This document shows, in pieces, positions 1 through 9,066 of a DNA stretch of 64,000 nt. Made by a program: the position numbers and the translations under genes. Origin of the DNA: an uncultured Flavobacterium sp. GTDB lineage: Bacteria; Bacteroidota; Bacteroidia; Flavobacteriales; Flavobacteriaceae. The notes beneath the pieces were generated by a model that was not told the origin of the DNA, made no database searches, and worked only from the letters and a program-made list of their open reading frames with translations. Where the stretch lies: the NCBI GenBank assembly GCA_943912855.1, contig CALTVC010000004.1, positions 163,514-227,513 on the forward strand, given 5' to 3'. Numbering within the stretch: position 1 is the first letter of the stretch; every line of letters begins with the position of its first letter.

Positions 1-663
1 GGTAATTTATCTTTCAACGAGTGTAAATTTAATGAGCATTCAGATTTTCAATATACTCAAGTACTACAATTATCATTTTATTTATGTGTTTTCGAGAAAA
101 CAGTTTCATTCTCTGATACCATCGTAGAAAGTGTATACTTAACAAGGAATATATTCAATAAATCTGCTCACTTCGACGATTTTACCATAAAAAAAATTAA
201 AGAATGTGGGCGTACAACCCTAAGAACAATTAAACAAGAACTTCAAAAGGCAGACAACAAAATAGATTACAACCGCTTTCGGGCATATGAATTAGCAGCT
301 TATTATAGAGAATTAAAATTCCATAAAAATTTTGTAGATAAAACTATCTTAGGATTAACGATATTGTTTACAGGATATAATTATAATTGGTTTCGGGCAT
401 TAACGGTTACAGTATTAACAGGAATGCTATTCTACTCAATTTTATATTTCATAGAGTTTTACAGAATTATAAATCCTGATAATGAAAACAATTTCACATC
501 AGGTGCATTCCGTTTCTTTTTGGTAACGGATTTCTTCAGTCCTTTTTTAGAACGGAAATATTTGAACAATGGTTATAGTTGGACCGTATTTGTACTCGGC
601 AAAATCTTCATCGCCTTCGGTATCTACGAAATGATACAGGCATTTAGAAAATTCAAAGCCTAA
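1..663 (+). CDS. C-terminal part of a membrane protein, possibly pentapeptide-repeat type (5' end outside window)
   Basis: The reading frame is open from the first base, so the gene starts before the window and 220 codons are visible. The first residues (NLSFNECKFNEHSDF) look like degenerate pentapeptide repeats. A charged helical linker follows (NRFRAYELAAYYRELK), then two hydrophobic segments at visible codons about 133-155 and 194-216. This resembles proteins in which pentapeptide repeats precede a small membrane domain, but the function is unknown. The stop codon overlaps the convergent porZ stop by four bases. Family assignment is tentative because most of the protein is missing. Confidence 0.55.
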   Translation, partial: GNLSFNECKFNEHSDFQYTQVLQLSFYLCVFEKTVSFSDTIVESVYLTRNIFNKSAHFDDFTIKKIKECGRTTLRTIKQELQKADNKIDYNRFRAYELAAYYRELKFHKNFVDKTILGLTILFTGYNYNWFRALTVTVLTGMLFYSILYFIEFYRIINPDNENNFTSGAFRFFLVTDFFSPFLERKYLNNGYSWTVFVLGKIFIAFGIYEMIQAFRKFKA

Positions 664-2945
664 TTACCGCGTATAACCATTACTTTTCGGGTTGCGGTCA
701 TCGTAGTGTCATCGCTTGATATAAATACCATATACACGCCCGTACGTACCTTATACTTACCAAAGGCAGTAGTGTCCCAGGTTATGGTACCACCTTCGCT
801 GGTGGCTTCATATACAAGGTTGCCTTCTATGTCGGTTATCTTAACCACGGCTTTATCGGTAAGGTTGGTAATCTTTACATCACCACTGTAGTTAGGGCGT
901 ACCGGGTTAGGGTAAACGTACACCTTGTTCAGGTCGTTAGACGCCTGTGTGCTGTTGCCTTTATAAGACACCATGCCTTTTGGAGTAGCAAAAAACACCT
1001 CTCCGGTTACGTTGTCTATAGCTATATCATTAATTACGCTGCTTGGCAAAGGCGAGTTCTCTTTGGTAAAATGTTGTAGCGTGGTTTGCCCGTCCGGCGA
1101 AACAAGGAAGGCGCCTGCACCGGTACCTATCCACTTGTTGTTACTACCATCCACCTCTATATCGGTAACCGCCTGTGCATACATAAGCTCCTGTGCTACG
1201 CCTGTATCATCTACAAAAACAATAGATGATGTATTCAGCATATCTTCATCGGCAAAACGAGATGTGCTATAAATAACCCTTAGTCCCCTTGTGGTACCTA
1301 TCCAGAGCCTGCCACTTTTATCTAACGCAACACACGACACCGTATTAGATGGCAGATAATCATCTCCCGAAAAGCGCATAAACTTATTCAGGGTTTCATT
1401 GTACCCCACAAGCCCTGTAACGTTACCTGTAGCTATCCACTTGGTACCAAGGTCGTCTATTACAATGCCACCATATTGCATGCTTTTAGGTGCAGTATAA
1501 ACCGACTCAAAACTATACGAAGACCAGCTGGTACCCGACAGCTTTTTAAGAGGCTTTTCAGTAAGTCCGTTCATTACCCAAAGCGCCCCCTGCTTATCAA
1601 AAACCCCTGCCTGAACCCTTAAACTTCTGTAATTCCCCTCTACTACCAATTGTTGATTTTCGAGTCCGCTGTTTGTTTCGTCATACAGCATGGTGGGTAC
1701 CATATCGGTAAGTTTCAGCATCCCGTCAAATGAAGACATGAGGTAAACCTCTTTTTCATTATTAGGGTTTATGGTTACCTTTAAAATATCCCTAAAGGGT
1801 TTGTTTATACCATTAATAGTAGAGAGCGTTTGATAAGGTATATTTGTCCAGCCAAGTTGAGAAGTAAACCTGCTTACGCCATACTCCCTGCCTTTAGGAT
1901 CATAATTTGTATCGGCATAACCATACACCGCCCATAATGAGTTGGCTGATTTACCAAGTCCGTAAATATTACTCCTTAATGGTCCGTTAGGGGTTATATT
2001 CTCTGTTTGGAACGTATTTATGTTTATTGCAAAAACGCCTTTTTCAGTAGTACCCACATACACTTTATTTCCAACCAAAGTAGCACAGGTAAATACCGCC
2101 GGTTCGCCCACGGTATTTATTTCAAACTGCTGTACGTGATTGCTGTTATATACCGTAACTTTAGATGCCGTGGTAACTACCATATAGTTGTTGGCTTCCC
2201 TTAAATCGAGTACCATGCCCTGCACATTACCGAAGTCTACCGGATTATTGTTATTAAAAACAACCATATTGTTCCAGCCGGCTCCACAATAGAGTTTCCC
2301 GTTAAAACTCAGTACACTTCTTCTCGCATAAGGCAATACCTCCATCCATACGTTATAATCTATAAGATTAGAACTGGTTAGCAAAGCTCTTTTAAGTCCG
2401 TCTTCAGTTGCGGCATACAGGTAACCTTCGTGTACAGCACACTGATACACGGTAACCTCACCACCGCTGGTTCCTATAAAGTACGTATCACCAAACTGAA
2501 GCGTGTTTATGTTAAACGTAGCTATACCAAAATCACAGCTCAGATAAGCTATGCCATTGTACTCGTATATATTTTTGATAGCCTTTTTGTTGTAGGTAAT
2601 GTTCGTTTCCTGAACGATGTCTATCTTGGTTACTACAGAGCCGTCGTTATTCAGTACCAAAAGTAGCCCTGTGCTATTACCCACCAGCGTTCTTCTTGTA
2701 GCACTACTGTAGTGAATCGCTGTAATATCATCGGCCTTGAGCCCTTCTATAGATGTAATGGTACTAAGCTCTCCCGACGATGTATTTTGCGAAAACACAG
2801 CGGCATCAGATGCGGCATACATACGGCTGGAGTTCTGAGCCATAGCTACCACGCTGGTGTAAGAAAAATAACTGCCCCACTGTGTGTTTTGGGCAAAGCC
2901 AAAACTACATACAAGCAACAGTAAAAAGGTAAGGCGTACTTTCAT
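660..2945 (-). CDS. porZ: PorZ-like type IX secretion protein (beta-propeller with C-terminal sorting-type domain)
   Basis: A 761-residue exported protein with a signal peptide (MKVRLTFLLLLVCSFGFA). A long body of propeller-like repeats carries recurrent motifs such as LWIGTTRGL and KWIGTGAGAFLV, as in two-component-regulator propellers. A C-terminal domain follows at about 675-761, starting YVYPNPV and ending in a short basic tail, of the type IX secretion (T9SS) kind. In Porphyromonas gingivalis PorZ is a cell-surface T9SS component that works with PorU, PorV and PorQ in processing and LPS attachment of cargo. Length and architecture fit. Flavobacterial porZ often lies near recO, which is not visible here. 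The gene is read alone, away from the LVIVD lipoproteins upstream, and has a TAnnTTTG element in front. Confidence 0.85.
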   Translation of the reverse strand: MKVRLTFLLLLVCSFGFAQNTQWGSYFSYTSVVAMAQNSSRMYAASDAAVFSQNTSSGELSTITSIEGLKADDITAIHYSSATRRTLVGNSTGLLLVLNNDGSVVTKIDIVQETNITYNKKAIKNIYEYNGIAYLSCDFGIATFNINTLQFGDTYFIGTSGGEVTVYQCAVHEGYLYAATEDGLKRALLTSSNLIDYNVWMEVLPYARRSVLSFNGKLYCGAGWNNMVVFNNNNPVDFGNVQGMVLDLREANNYMVVTTASKVTVYNSNHVQQFEINTVGEPAVFTCATLVGNKVYVGTTEKGVFAININTFQTENITPNGPLRSNIYGLGKSANSLWAVYGYADTNYDPKGREYGVSRFTSQLGWTNIPYQTLSTINGINKPFRDILKVTINPNNEKEVYLMSSFDGMLKLTDMVPTMLYDETNSGLENQQLVVEGNYRSLRVQAGVFDKQGALWVMNGLTEKPLKKLSGTSWSSYSFESVYTAPKSMQYGGIVIDDLGTKWIATGNVTGLVGYNETLNKFMRFSGDDYLPSNTVSCVALDKSGRLWIGTTRGLRVIYSTSRFADEDMLNTSSIVFVDDTGVAQELMYAQAVTDIEVDGSNNKWIGTGAGAFLVSPDGQTTLQHFTKENSPLPSSVINDIAIDNVTGEVFFATPKGMVSYKGNSTQASNDLNKVYVYPNPVRPNYSGDVKITNLTDKAVVKITDIEGNLVYEATSEGGTITWDTTAFGKYKVRTGVYMVFISSDDTTMTATRKVMVIRGN

Positions 2946-2962
2946 CGGGCAATTTATTTGCG

Positions 2963-2970
2963 CAAATATA
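2963..2970 (-). promoter_or_regulatory. -7 promoter element of porZ
   Basis: On the minus strand the sequence is TATATTTG, a perfect match to the Bacteroidetes -7 consensus TAnnTTTG, 17 bases before the porZ start codon. No clear TTTG is seen at -33. Confidence 0.55.
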
Positions 2971-3029
2971 GCTAAAACGCATTTATTACTGTTTTTGTAT
3001 GAGTCGTCTGTAAAAAAATAGGACAGACA

Positions 3030-3758
3030 CTAAAACACAACCGAACTTACCTGAATAATATTTGTAATGTCATCCGGGTTCAGGCTGTAACGATACACCC
3101 CGCCGCTTCCTATTGCAAAAAGCTCATTACCACGAACAATCACATCATGGCATTCCCTGTCTATACTTGCTACAAGCAATGGATATGCAGGCTGGCTCAC
3201 GTCGAATATCTTTATTTTATCATCGCACACTATAAGATAATTACCATACAATCCCAGGCCTTTTGGTTGTACCAGCGTACGCGCGTTTAGCGTTACAGGG
3301 TTTTCCGGATTTGTAATGTCATAAATCATCAGCGCATTGGTCTGATTACCACACCAGGTGTTGCTGTGCAGGGTTACATACGCCGTAGTACCGTCAGACA
3401 CCACAGGGTCGCACGCCGTAAAGTGTGATACCGACGAAATGAGTTTAGGATCTTCGGGGTTGGTTATGCTGTACATAAACATACCGTTTCTCGACCCTAT
3501 GTATAACACATCGGCATCGGCAAAGAGGGTTTCTATCTCTGCACCTATGTATTTTGTATTTACCTGTGTAGGGTTAGCCTGATTAGCAAGCGAAAAAACA
3601 TTTAAGCTCCATTGGTCTACCGTGTACAGGTAATCTCCCGCAAGGGCAAAAACCGCAAGCGAACCTCCCTGTCCATCTGAAGTCCCACTATCCTGGCTAT
3701 CTGAAGAACACGACAGCACCATTAATACCAGCATAAATAATACAGTTATCTTTTTCAT
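3030..3758 (-). CDS. LVIVD-repeat lipoprotein
   Basis: A 242-residue lipoprotein: MKKITVLFMLVLMVLSC is a lipoprotein signal peptide with a cysteine at position 17, followed by a Ser/Asp/Gly-rich linker. The body contains repeated strands of the form YDITNPENPVTL and IFDVSQPAYPLLVAS, the hallmark of LVIVD repeats, which form propeller-like blades. The biochemical role is unknown. Its start lies two bases from the stop of the lipoprotein gene upstream (3761-4261), so the two are probably translated as a coupled pair. At 242 residues it may be a partial propeller that pairs with its neighbour. Confidence 0.75.
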   Translation of the reverse strand: MKKITVLFMLVLMVLSCSSDSQDSGTSDGQGGSLAVFALAGDYLYTVDQWSLNVFSLANQANPTQVNTKYIGAEIETLFADADVLYIGSRNGMFMYSITNPEDPKLISSVSHFTACDPVVSDGTTAYVTLHSNTWCGNQTNALMIYDITNPENPVTLNARTLVQPKGLGLYGNYLIVCDDKIKIFDVSQPAYPLLVASIDRECHDVIVRGNELFAIGSGGVYRYSLNPDDITNIIQVSSVVF

Positions 3759-3760
3759 AT

Positions 3761-4261
3761 TTATCGTGGTATAAAGTTTACAATGATTACGTTGTTGTCT
3801 GATACATCTACCCAGCGTCCGTCTGGCGATGTTTTTTGCGGAAATATGTTACGGGTTCGTCCGCTCAGCGTTATGCGGTCATTAGCATAGTTAAGTGTTA
3901 CGAGATCTACCGCTTGGTTTATGTACAGGTTATTTCCACGAATGGCTACGTCGGTAGCGCCCGGAACTTCAAGGTAGGCCTTTTTCTTAGGATTAGCAGG
4001 ATCGGAATAATCATAAATATGAAAACCCTCGTTTACTTCGGTAACAAACATAAGGTTGTCTTTAATGTAAATTTTACCGGCGTTGTACACGGGTTTAGCA
4101 GCGGTAAGGCTTATCGAATTTTCTAGCATACTCCTGGGCATTGTTACGGCTCGGTATGCCGATTGCGGTGGCATGTCATCACCTTCATCTGTCCCCCACC
4201 CCCAACAGCCCTGCAATAAAAGAGCAAGGGGTATAGCAATTAGTAATTTTAGGTATTTCAT
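3761..4261 (-). CDS. LVIVD-type lipoprotein
   Basis: A 166-residue predicted lipoprotein (MKYLKLLIAIPLALLLQGC, then a Trp/Gly-rich tract). The central part has one or two LVIVD-like blades (HIYDYSDPANPKKKAYLEVPG followed by DVAIRGNNLYI). It is the first gene of a two-gene unit with the adjoining LVIVD lipoprotein, and both have the same build, which suggests one ancestral propeller split in two or a duplication. Function unknown. The signal peptide and lipobox make the export call firm, while the repeat call is weaker because few blades are present. Confidence 0.7.
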   Translation of the reverse strand: MKYLKLLIAIPLALLLQGCWGWGTDEGDDMPPQSAYRAVTMPRSMLENSISLTAAKPVYNAGKIYIKDNLMFVTEVNEGFHIYDYSDPANPKKKAYLEVPGATDVAIRGNNLYINQAVDLVTLNYANDRITLSGRTRNIFPQKTSPDGRWVDVSDNNVIIVNFIPR

Positions 4262-4422
4262 AGATAATTGGTTATTTTTATATAGATAACTAATTCTAAA
4301 AAAGGTTGCGTTGAAATTTTAACAATTTACAGCAACGTAACACATTGACATCTTAAAACAAAAACATAGGCACGCATACTATTTTTAGTATCTTTACTAA
4401 TACGAACAAACCTCTGAGAACA

Positions 4423-5304
4423 ATGAATTATACCGAAAAAATGCTGCGCGACGACGCGCTTAAAGGCAAAACAATAGTAGTAACCGGCGGCGGTAGTGGA
4501 CTGGGCCGTTCTATGACCAAATATTTTTTAGAGCTTGGCGCGAACGTGGCTATTACCAGCCGTGACATTGATAAACTCACCACAACGGCAAAAGAGCTGG
4601 AAGCCGAAACCAGAGGCACCTGCCTGCCTGTACAGTGCGATGTACGTAATTATGATGAAGTAGAGGCCATGCTTAAATCCGTTCTCAACACCTTTGGGCA
4701 GGTAGACGTACTGCTTAACAATGCGGCGGGCAACTTCATCTCCCCTACCGAAAGGCTTTCGGCACACGCGTTTGATACCATAATAGATATAGTACTTAAA
4801 GGCAGTAAAAACTGTACGCTTGCCTTTGGCAAACACTGGATAGACAACAAACAGCAAAATACATCCATCCTAAATATAGTAACCACTTACGCCTGGACAG
4901 GCAGTGCTTATGTAGTACCTAGTGCTACGGCAAAAGCAGGTGTGCTGGCCATGACCCGAAGTCTTGCGGTAGAATGGGCTAAGTACGGTATACGCAGTAA
5001 TGCCATAGCTCCGGGCCCCTTCCCTACTAAGGGAGCATGGGACAGGCTATTACCCGGCGACCTGAAAGAGAAATTCGACCTGGCTAAAAAAGTACCTCTA
5101 AAACGTGTGGGCGACCATCAGGAGCTTGCTAACTTGGCTGCTTACCTTGTGTCTGATTTTGCGGCATACGTAAACGGCGAAGTTATAACCATAGACGGTG
5201 GCGAGTGGCTTAAAGGAGCAGGTCAGTTTAACCTGCTGGAAGCCATCCCTGAAGAAATGTGGGATCAGCTGGAACAAATGATTAAGGCAAAGAAAAACAA
5301 GTAA
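4423..5304 (+). CDS. SDR-family oxidoreductase, 2,4-dienoyl-CoA reductase-like
   Basis: A 293-residue short-chain dehydrogenase/reductase. The nucleotide-binding motif TGGGSGLG is at 21-28 and NNAAGNF at 99-105. The usual YxxxK pair is replaced by SATAK (Ser167, Lys171). Loss of that tyrosine together with NNAAGNF is typical of the peroxisomal-type 2,4-dienoyl-CoA reductases, which reduce dienoyl-CoA with NADPH during oxidation of unsaturated fatty acids. The C-terminal half (RSNAIAPGPFPTKGAW) also fits. It stands as a single gene with its own terminator and faces away from the lipoprotein pair. Substrate identity is inferred. Confidence 0.8.
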   Translation: MNYTEKMLRDDALKGKTIVVTGGGSGLGRSMTKYFLELGANVAITSRDIDKLTTTAKELEAETRGTCLPVQCDVRNYDEVEAMLKSVLNTFGQVDVLLNNAAGNFISPTERLSAHAFDTIIDIVLKGSKNCTLAFGKHWIDNKQQNTSILNIVTTYAWTGSAYVVPSATAKAGVLAMTRSLAVEWAKYGIRSNAIAPGPFPTKGAWDRLLPGDLKEKFDLAKKVPLKRVGDHQELANLAAYLVSDFAAYVNGEVITIDGGEWLKGAGQFNLLEAIPEEMWDQLEQMIKAKKNK

Positions 5305-5324
5305 CATATATAGATAACTCCACT

Positions 5325-5363
5325 AATAATGGGCAGCGGTAAAACACTGCCCATTATTTTTTT
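5325..5363 (+). terminator. Rho-independent terminator after the SDR gene
   Basis: A 12-bp perfect stem (AATAATGGGCAG with CTGCCCATTATT), a loop of about 10 bases and a following T-run, starting 20 bases after the SDR stop codon. Confidence 0.85.
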
Positions 5364-5419
5364 GCCATAAATAAACGGTTTTTTTACAGTTTTTTATTTA
5401 GACTTATTTCAAATAGACT

Positions 5420-5427
5420 TATATTTG
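5420..5427 (+). promoter_or_regulatory. -7 promoter element of the secreted repeat protein
   Basis: TATATTTG matches TAnnTTTG exactly and lies 40 bases before the start codon at 5468. The upstream region is T-rich without a clear TTTG. Confidence 0.55.
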
Positions 5428-5467
5428 CACCGATTTAATTTTAATTCAATCCAAATAAAATACAATT

Positions 5468-7255
5468 ATGAGAAGATTTTTACTTTCTTCAGGCTTACTT
5501 CTTGCTGCTCTTACGGCGCAGGCACAAACGTGCGAAGCTGTAGCAACCGTTAACCAGGATTTCAGTAATTTTACTGCAGGTTCATCTCAACCGTTAATAG
5601 ATTGCTGGAGCAAAATTGCATTAGGTTACCCTAACGGTCTTATATACCCGGATGCAACAGGAGATAACAAGTATGCTGTATACTACGGAGGTAACGGTAC
5701 AGGCGCACTTTCTTACCTTATAGGCCCTGAAGTTTCTACTTTTGATGGTAACCACCAGCTTTCATTCTCTACATGGAAACTGGCTCAGGGAGGTAGTGTC
5801 CCTGCAGGAACCGTAACCATTACTGTAGGTACAATTACTAACGTAGCTGACGGCACAACGTTTGTTCCTTTTGGAAACCCACTAACCGTAGACTCAGCTA
5901 CACCAGTAACTTTTGACAACATAGTTATACCATCTGCACCGGCAGGAAGCCACTTAGCATGGAGATTCTCTACTACAAATCAGCATAATGCTGTGGCTAT
6001 AGATGACGTAGTGTGGGATGCTGTACCTTGCCAGGCTGTAGCTACCATTAACGAAGATTTCAGTACTTTTAACGCAGGTTCATCTCAACCGCTTAATGAT
6101 TGCTGGAACAAAATAGCACTAGGCTACCCTAACGGTCTTATATACCCGGACGCAACAGGAGATAACAAATATGCAGTATACTACGGAGGCAACGGTACAG
6201 GTGCACTTTCTTACCTTATAGGACCTGAGGTTTCTACTTTTGATGGTAACCACCAACTTTCTTTCTCTACATGGAAACTTGCTCAAGGCGGTACTGTTCC
6301 TGCAGGAACCGTAACCATTACTGTAGGTACAATTACTAACGTAGCCGACGGCACAACGTTTGTTCCTTATGGCAACCCTCTTACTGTTGATTCTGGAACA
6401 CCGGTAACTTTTGATAACATAGCTATACCATCTGCTCCTGAAGGAAGCCACATAGCCTGGAGGTTCTCTACAACTAACCAGCACAATGCAGTAGCCATAG
6501 ACGACGTAGTTTGGGCTGAAATCCCTGCTGTAGAATGTGCTGCTGTAGAAACTTTTACAGAAGACTTCGCTAACTTTACAGCTGAGACAACATTCCCTTA
6601 CAACTGCTGGGAAACTAATGCAGGTACACCTCCAGCTGGCCCTATGATTTATGTTAACACTCCTGGAAGTGTAACATACTATGCAGGTAGCAACAACACT
6701 ACTCCTGCTTACCTTCTTACACCTTCGGTTTCTACCATGGACGGTGCTCACAAACTAGACTTTACTGCTACTGTAGCAGGTGATAATGGTATCGTTACAT
6801 TACAACTTGGTTACTACGCAGAAGGTTCTCAAGCATTTGAAACTGTAGGTCAGCCTATGATGATAACAGCTGCTAACAGCACTTTTAGCAACATTGTTTT
6901 CCCTGCAATACAAACAAACGCACGTATCGCTTTCAGGTTTACAAGCGTTGCTCCTCACCAGGCAGTTGCCATAGACAACGTATCTTGGACTCCTGTAACA
7001 AACAGCAACGACAGCTTTGCTAAAAAATCATTTATCCTTTACCCTAACCCTGCAGCAGGTAGCGTTAACCTTGTAAACAACGCTAACGCAGAAGGTACTG
7101 TAAACATTTACAGCCTTACAGGTGCTCAGGTATTTAGTGCTAAAATAGGTACAGGTGAACAAAACCTTAACCTAAGCGGACTACAAAGCGGTATGTACCT
7201 TGTAAAGGTTCAGACTGGTAACGCAGTAAGCACTCAGAAACTGGTTATTCAGTAA
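5468..7255 (+). CDS. Secreted multidomain protein with type IX sorting domain
   Basis: A 595-residue protein with a signal peptide (MRRFLLSSGLLLAALTAQAQ). Three consecutive domains of about 160 residues follow, each starting with a Cys-x-Ala-Val element and a DF..F acidic strand and ending with a HNAVAIDDVVW or HQAVAIDNVSW motif. They look like jelly-roll choice-of-anchor/cleaved-adhesin modules. A type IX sorting domain at about 521-595 (FILYPNPAAGSVNL to STQKLVIQ) should direct it to the cell surface or medium. Domains 1 and 2 are almost identical, and domain 3 is diverged. The ligand or enzymatic activity is unknown; adhesion is the likeliest role by architecture. It has its own promoter and terminator. 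Confidence 0.8.
   Translation: MRRFLLSSGLLLAALTAQAQTCEAVATVNQDFSNFTAGSSQPLIDCWSKIALGYPNGLIYPDATGDNKYAVYYGGNGTGALSYLIGPEVSTFDGNHQLSFSTWKLAQGGSVPAGTVTITVGTITNVADGTTFVPFGNPLTVDSATPVTFDNIVIPSAPAGSHLAWRFSTTNQHNAVAIDDVVWDAVPCQAVATINEDFSTFNAGSSQPLNDCWNKIALGYPNGLIYPDATGDNKYAVYYGGNGTGALSYLIGPEVSTFDGNHQLSFSTWKLAQGGTVPAGTVTITVGTITNVADGTTFVPYGNPLTVDSGTPVTFDNIAIPSAPEGSHIAWRFSTTNQHNAVAIDDVVWAEIPAVECAAVETFTEDFANFTAETTFPYNCWETNAGTPPAGPMIYVNTPGSVTYYAGSNNTTPAYLLTPSVSTMDGAHKLDFTATVAGDNGIVTLQLGYYAEGSQAFETVGQPMMITAANSTFSNIVFPAIQTNARIAFRFTSVAPHQAVAIDNVSWTPVTNSNDSFAKKSFILYPNPAAGSVNLVNNANAEGTVNIYSLTGAQVFSAKIGTGEQNLNLSGLQSGMYLVKVQTGNAVSTQKLVIQ
5531..6526 (+). repeat. Two tandem 498-bp repeat units inside the secreted protein gene
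   Basis: Units 5531-6028 and 6029-6526 align without gaps at an offset of 498 bases (166 codons). Long stretches are identical at DNA level, for example around 5620-5640 and 6118-6138, and most differences are third-position or conservative changes. This indicates a recent in-frame duplication or ongoing gene conversion. Confidence 0.9.
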
Positions 7256-7277
7256 ACTTCATTCATGTTTTTGTTTT

Positions 7278-7309
7278 AAAACCACGCTTTACGGCGTGGT
7301 TTTTTTATT
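7278..7309 (+). terminator. Terminator after the secreted repeat protein
   Basis: The stem AAACCACGC / GCGTGGTTT is followed by a T-run, 23 bases after the stop codon. Confidence 0.85.
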
Positions 7310-7385
7310 TTGCGCTGTTAACAATTTCCGTTTTTAACTACCATAAATAATTGTATTTTTACGGTTCGAAAATTTCAATCAGAAA

Positions 7386-8153
7386 ATGGGTAAAATCATT
7401 GCAATTGCCAACCAAAAAGGTGGTGTGGGTAAAACAACAACATCAGTAAACCTTGCCGCCGCGCTTGGTGTACTCGAAAAAAAGGTATTATTGATAGATG
7501 CTGACCCGCAGGCAAATGCGAGTTCAGGCCTGGGTCTGGATGTGGAGTCGGTAGAAATAGGCACTTACGAAATCCTGGAGCACAGCAATACGCCCGATGA
7601 GGCTACTGTGGAGTGTACCGCCCCTAACGTATGGATAATCCCGGCTCACATAGACCTTGTGGCCATTGAGATAGAACTTGTAGATAAAGAAAACCGCGAG
7701 TACATGCTAAAAACCGCCCTGGAGAGTGTAAAAGATAAGTATGATTACATACTTATAGACTGCGCTCCTTCTCTGGGTCTGCTTACGCTTAACGCGCTTA
7801 CCGCTGCAGATAGCGTGGTAATTCCTATTCAGTGCGAGTATTTCGCGCTGGAAGGTCTTGGAAAGCTGTTAAACACCATAAAAAGTGTACAGAAGATACA
7901 CAACCCTGAGCTGGACATAGAAGGCTTGCTGCTTACCATGTACGACTCTCGCCTGCGCCTGAGCAACCAGGTGGTGGAAGAAGTGCAGAAGCATTTTAAC
8001 GATATGGTTTTTGATACCATCATACAGCGGAACATCAAACTAAGCGAAGCACCAAGCTTTGGCGAAAGCATTATTAATTACGACGCTACAAGTAAAGGAG
8101 CTACAAACTACCTTCAGCTTGCAGAGGAAATAATAAAGAAAAACAGTAAGTAG
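7386..8153 (+). CDS. parA: Chromosome-partitioning ATPase ParA (Soj)
   Basis: A 255-residue deviant Walker A ATPase with KGGVGKTTTS at residues 11-20, DADPQANAS shortly after, and a later DCAPSLGLLTLNAL motif. ParA binds DNA non-specifically in its ATP form and moves ParB-parS complexes to segregate replicated origins. It has the usual length and is followed after four bases by parB, so the pair is one transcription unit that probably continues into DUF5683, dapB and lepB. No parS-like site was found in the window. Confidence 0.95.
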   Translation: MGKIIAIANQKGGVGKTTTSVNLAAALGVLEKKVLLIDADPQANASSGLGLDVESVEIGTYEILEHSNTPDEATVECTAPNVWIIPAHIDLVAIEIELVDKENREYMLKTALESVKDKYDYILIDCAPSLGLLTLNALTAADSVVIPIQCEYFALEGLGKLLNTIKSVQKIHNPELDIEGLLLTMYDSRLRLSNQVVEEVQKHFNDMVFDTIIQRNIKLSEAPSFGESIINYDATSKGATNYLQLAEEIIKKNSK

Positions 8154-8157
8154 GTTT

Positions 8158-9066
8158 ATGACAAAAGCAATAAAAAAACAAGCCCTTGGACGAGGACTGT
8201 CTGCACTTTTAAAAGATCCTGAAAACGACATAAAATCGGTTGAGGACAAAGGCGCAGATAAGGTGGTAGGGAACATCATAGAGCTTGAAATTGAGTCGAT
8301 AGAAATAAACCCTTTTCAGCCCCGTACTAACTTTAACGAGGAAACACTACAGGAACTGAGCACGAGCATCAGGGAACTTGGCGTTATACAGCCCATTACC
8401 GTTAGAAAGACTGATTACAACAAATACCAGCTTATTTCGGGTGAGCGAAGGCTACGTGCCAGTAAACTTGCAGGGCTTACACATGTACCGGCATACATTC
8501 GACTGGCTAACGATAACGATTCGCTTGTTATGGCTTTGGTGGAAAACATCCAGCGCCATGACCTTGACCCTATAGAAATAGCCATATCGTACCAAAGACT
8601 TATGGACGAAATACAACTTACGCAAGAGCAGGTAAGCGACCGTGTAGGTAAAAAACGTTCTACGATAGCCAACTACCTTCGACTGCTGAAGCTTGACCCT
8701 ATAATCCAGACGGGAATCCGTGATGGGTTTATCAGTATGGGGCACGGTCGTGCCATCATTACCATTGAAGACCTTGATGCACAGGCCGATATTTACCAGA
8801 AAATAGTAATGGATAACCTAAGCGTGCGTGAAACCGAAGCTTTGGTTAAAAGTTACCACGAAGGTCCTAAAACTCCTGGGCAACCTGTACCTACGGAAAA
8901 TAAACCGAACACTTTTGCCGTTAATGATGACGAGCGCAAAGCATTTACCAGCTTCTTCGGGGCGAAAGTAGATGTAAAGATTGACGCCAAAGGAAAAGGT
9001 AAAATTACAATCCCGTTCCATTCGGAAGAAGACTTTAGCAGGATTATTAAACTGATACAAGGTTAG
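8158..9066 (+). CDS. parB: Chromosome-partitioning protein ParB
   Basis: A 302-residue ParB/Spo0J protein. The N-terminal CTPase/ParB domain carries the GERRLRA box (LISGERRLRASKLAG) and the ENIQRHDLDPIE segment. A helix-turn-helix follows (LTQEQVSDRVGKKRSTIANYLRLL), and a C-terminal dimerisation domain ends with the stop that overlaps the next start. It binds parS and loads around the origin region with ParA. Translation is coupled to the DUF5683 gene through a TAGTG overlap. Confidence 0.95.
   Translation: MTKAIKKQALGRGLSALLKDPENDIKSVEDKGADKVVGNIIELEIESIEINPFQPRTNFNEETLQELSTSIRELGVIQPITVRKTDYNKYQLISGERRLRASKLAGLTHVPAYIRLANDNDSLVMALVENIQRHDLDPIEIAISYQRLMDEIQLTQEQVSDRVGKKRSTIANYLRLLKLDPIIQTGIRDGFISMGHGRAIITIEDLDAQADIYQKIVMDNLSVRETEALVKSYHEGPKTPGQPVPTENKPNTFAVNDDERKAFTSFFGAKVDVKIDAKGKGKITIPFHSEEDFSRIIKLIQG

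Noticed and set aside
6119..6751. 210-codon minus-strand open frame inside the secreted repeat protein
   Set aside because: It arises from the codon pattern of the repeats and has a Cys/Arg/Ser-rich nonsense composition.
7386..9066. parAB as sign of a nearby origin or plasmid
   Set aside because: The gene order with dapB and lepB is a normal chromosomal one, and no parS, dnaA or DnaA-box cluster was seen.
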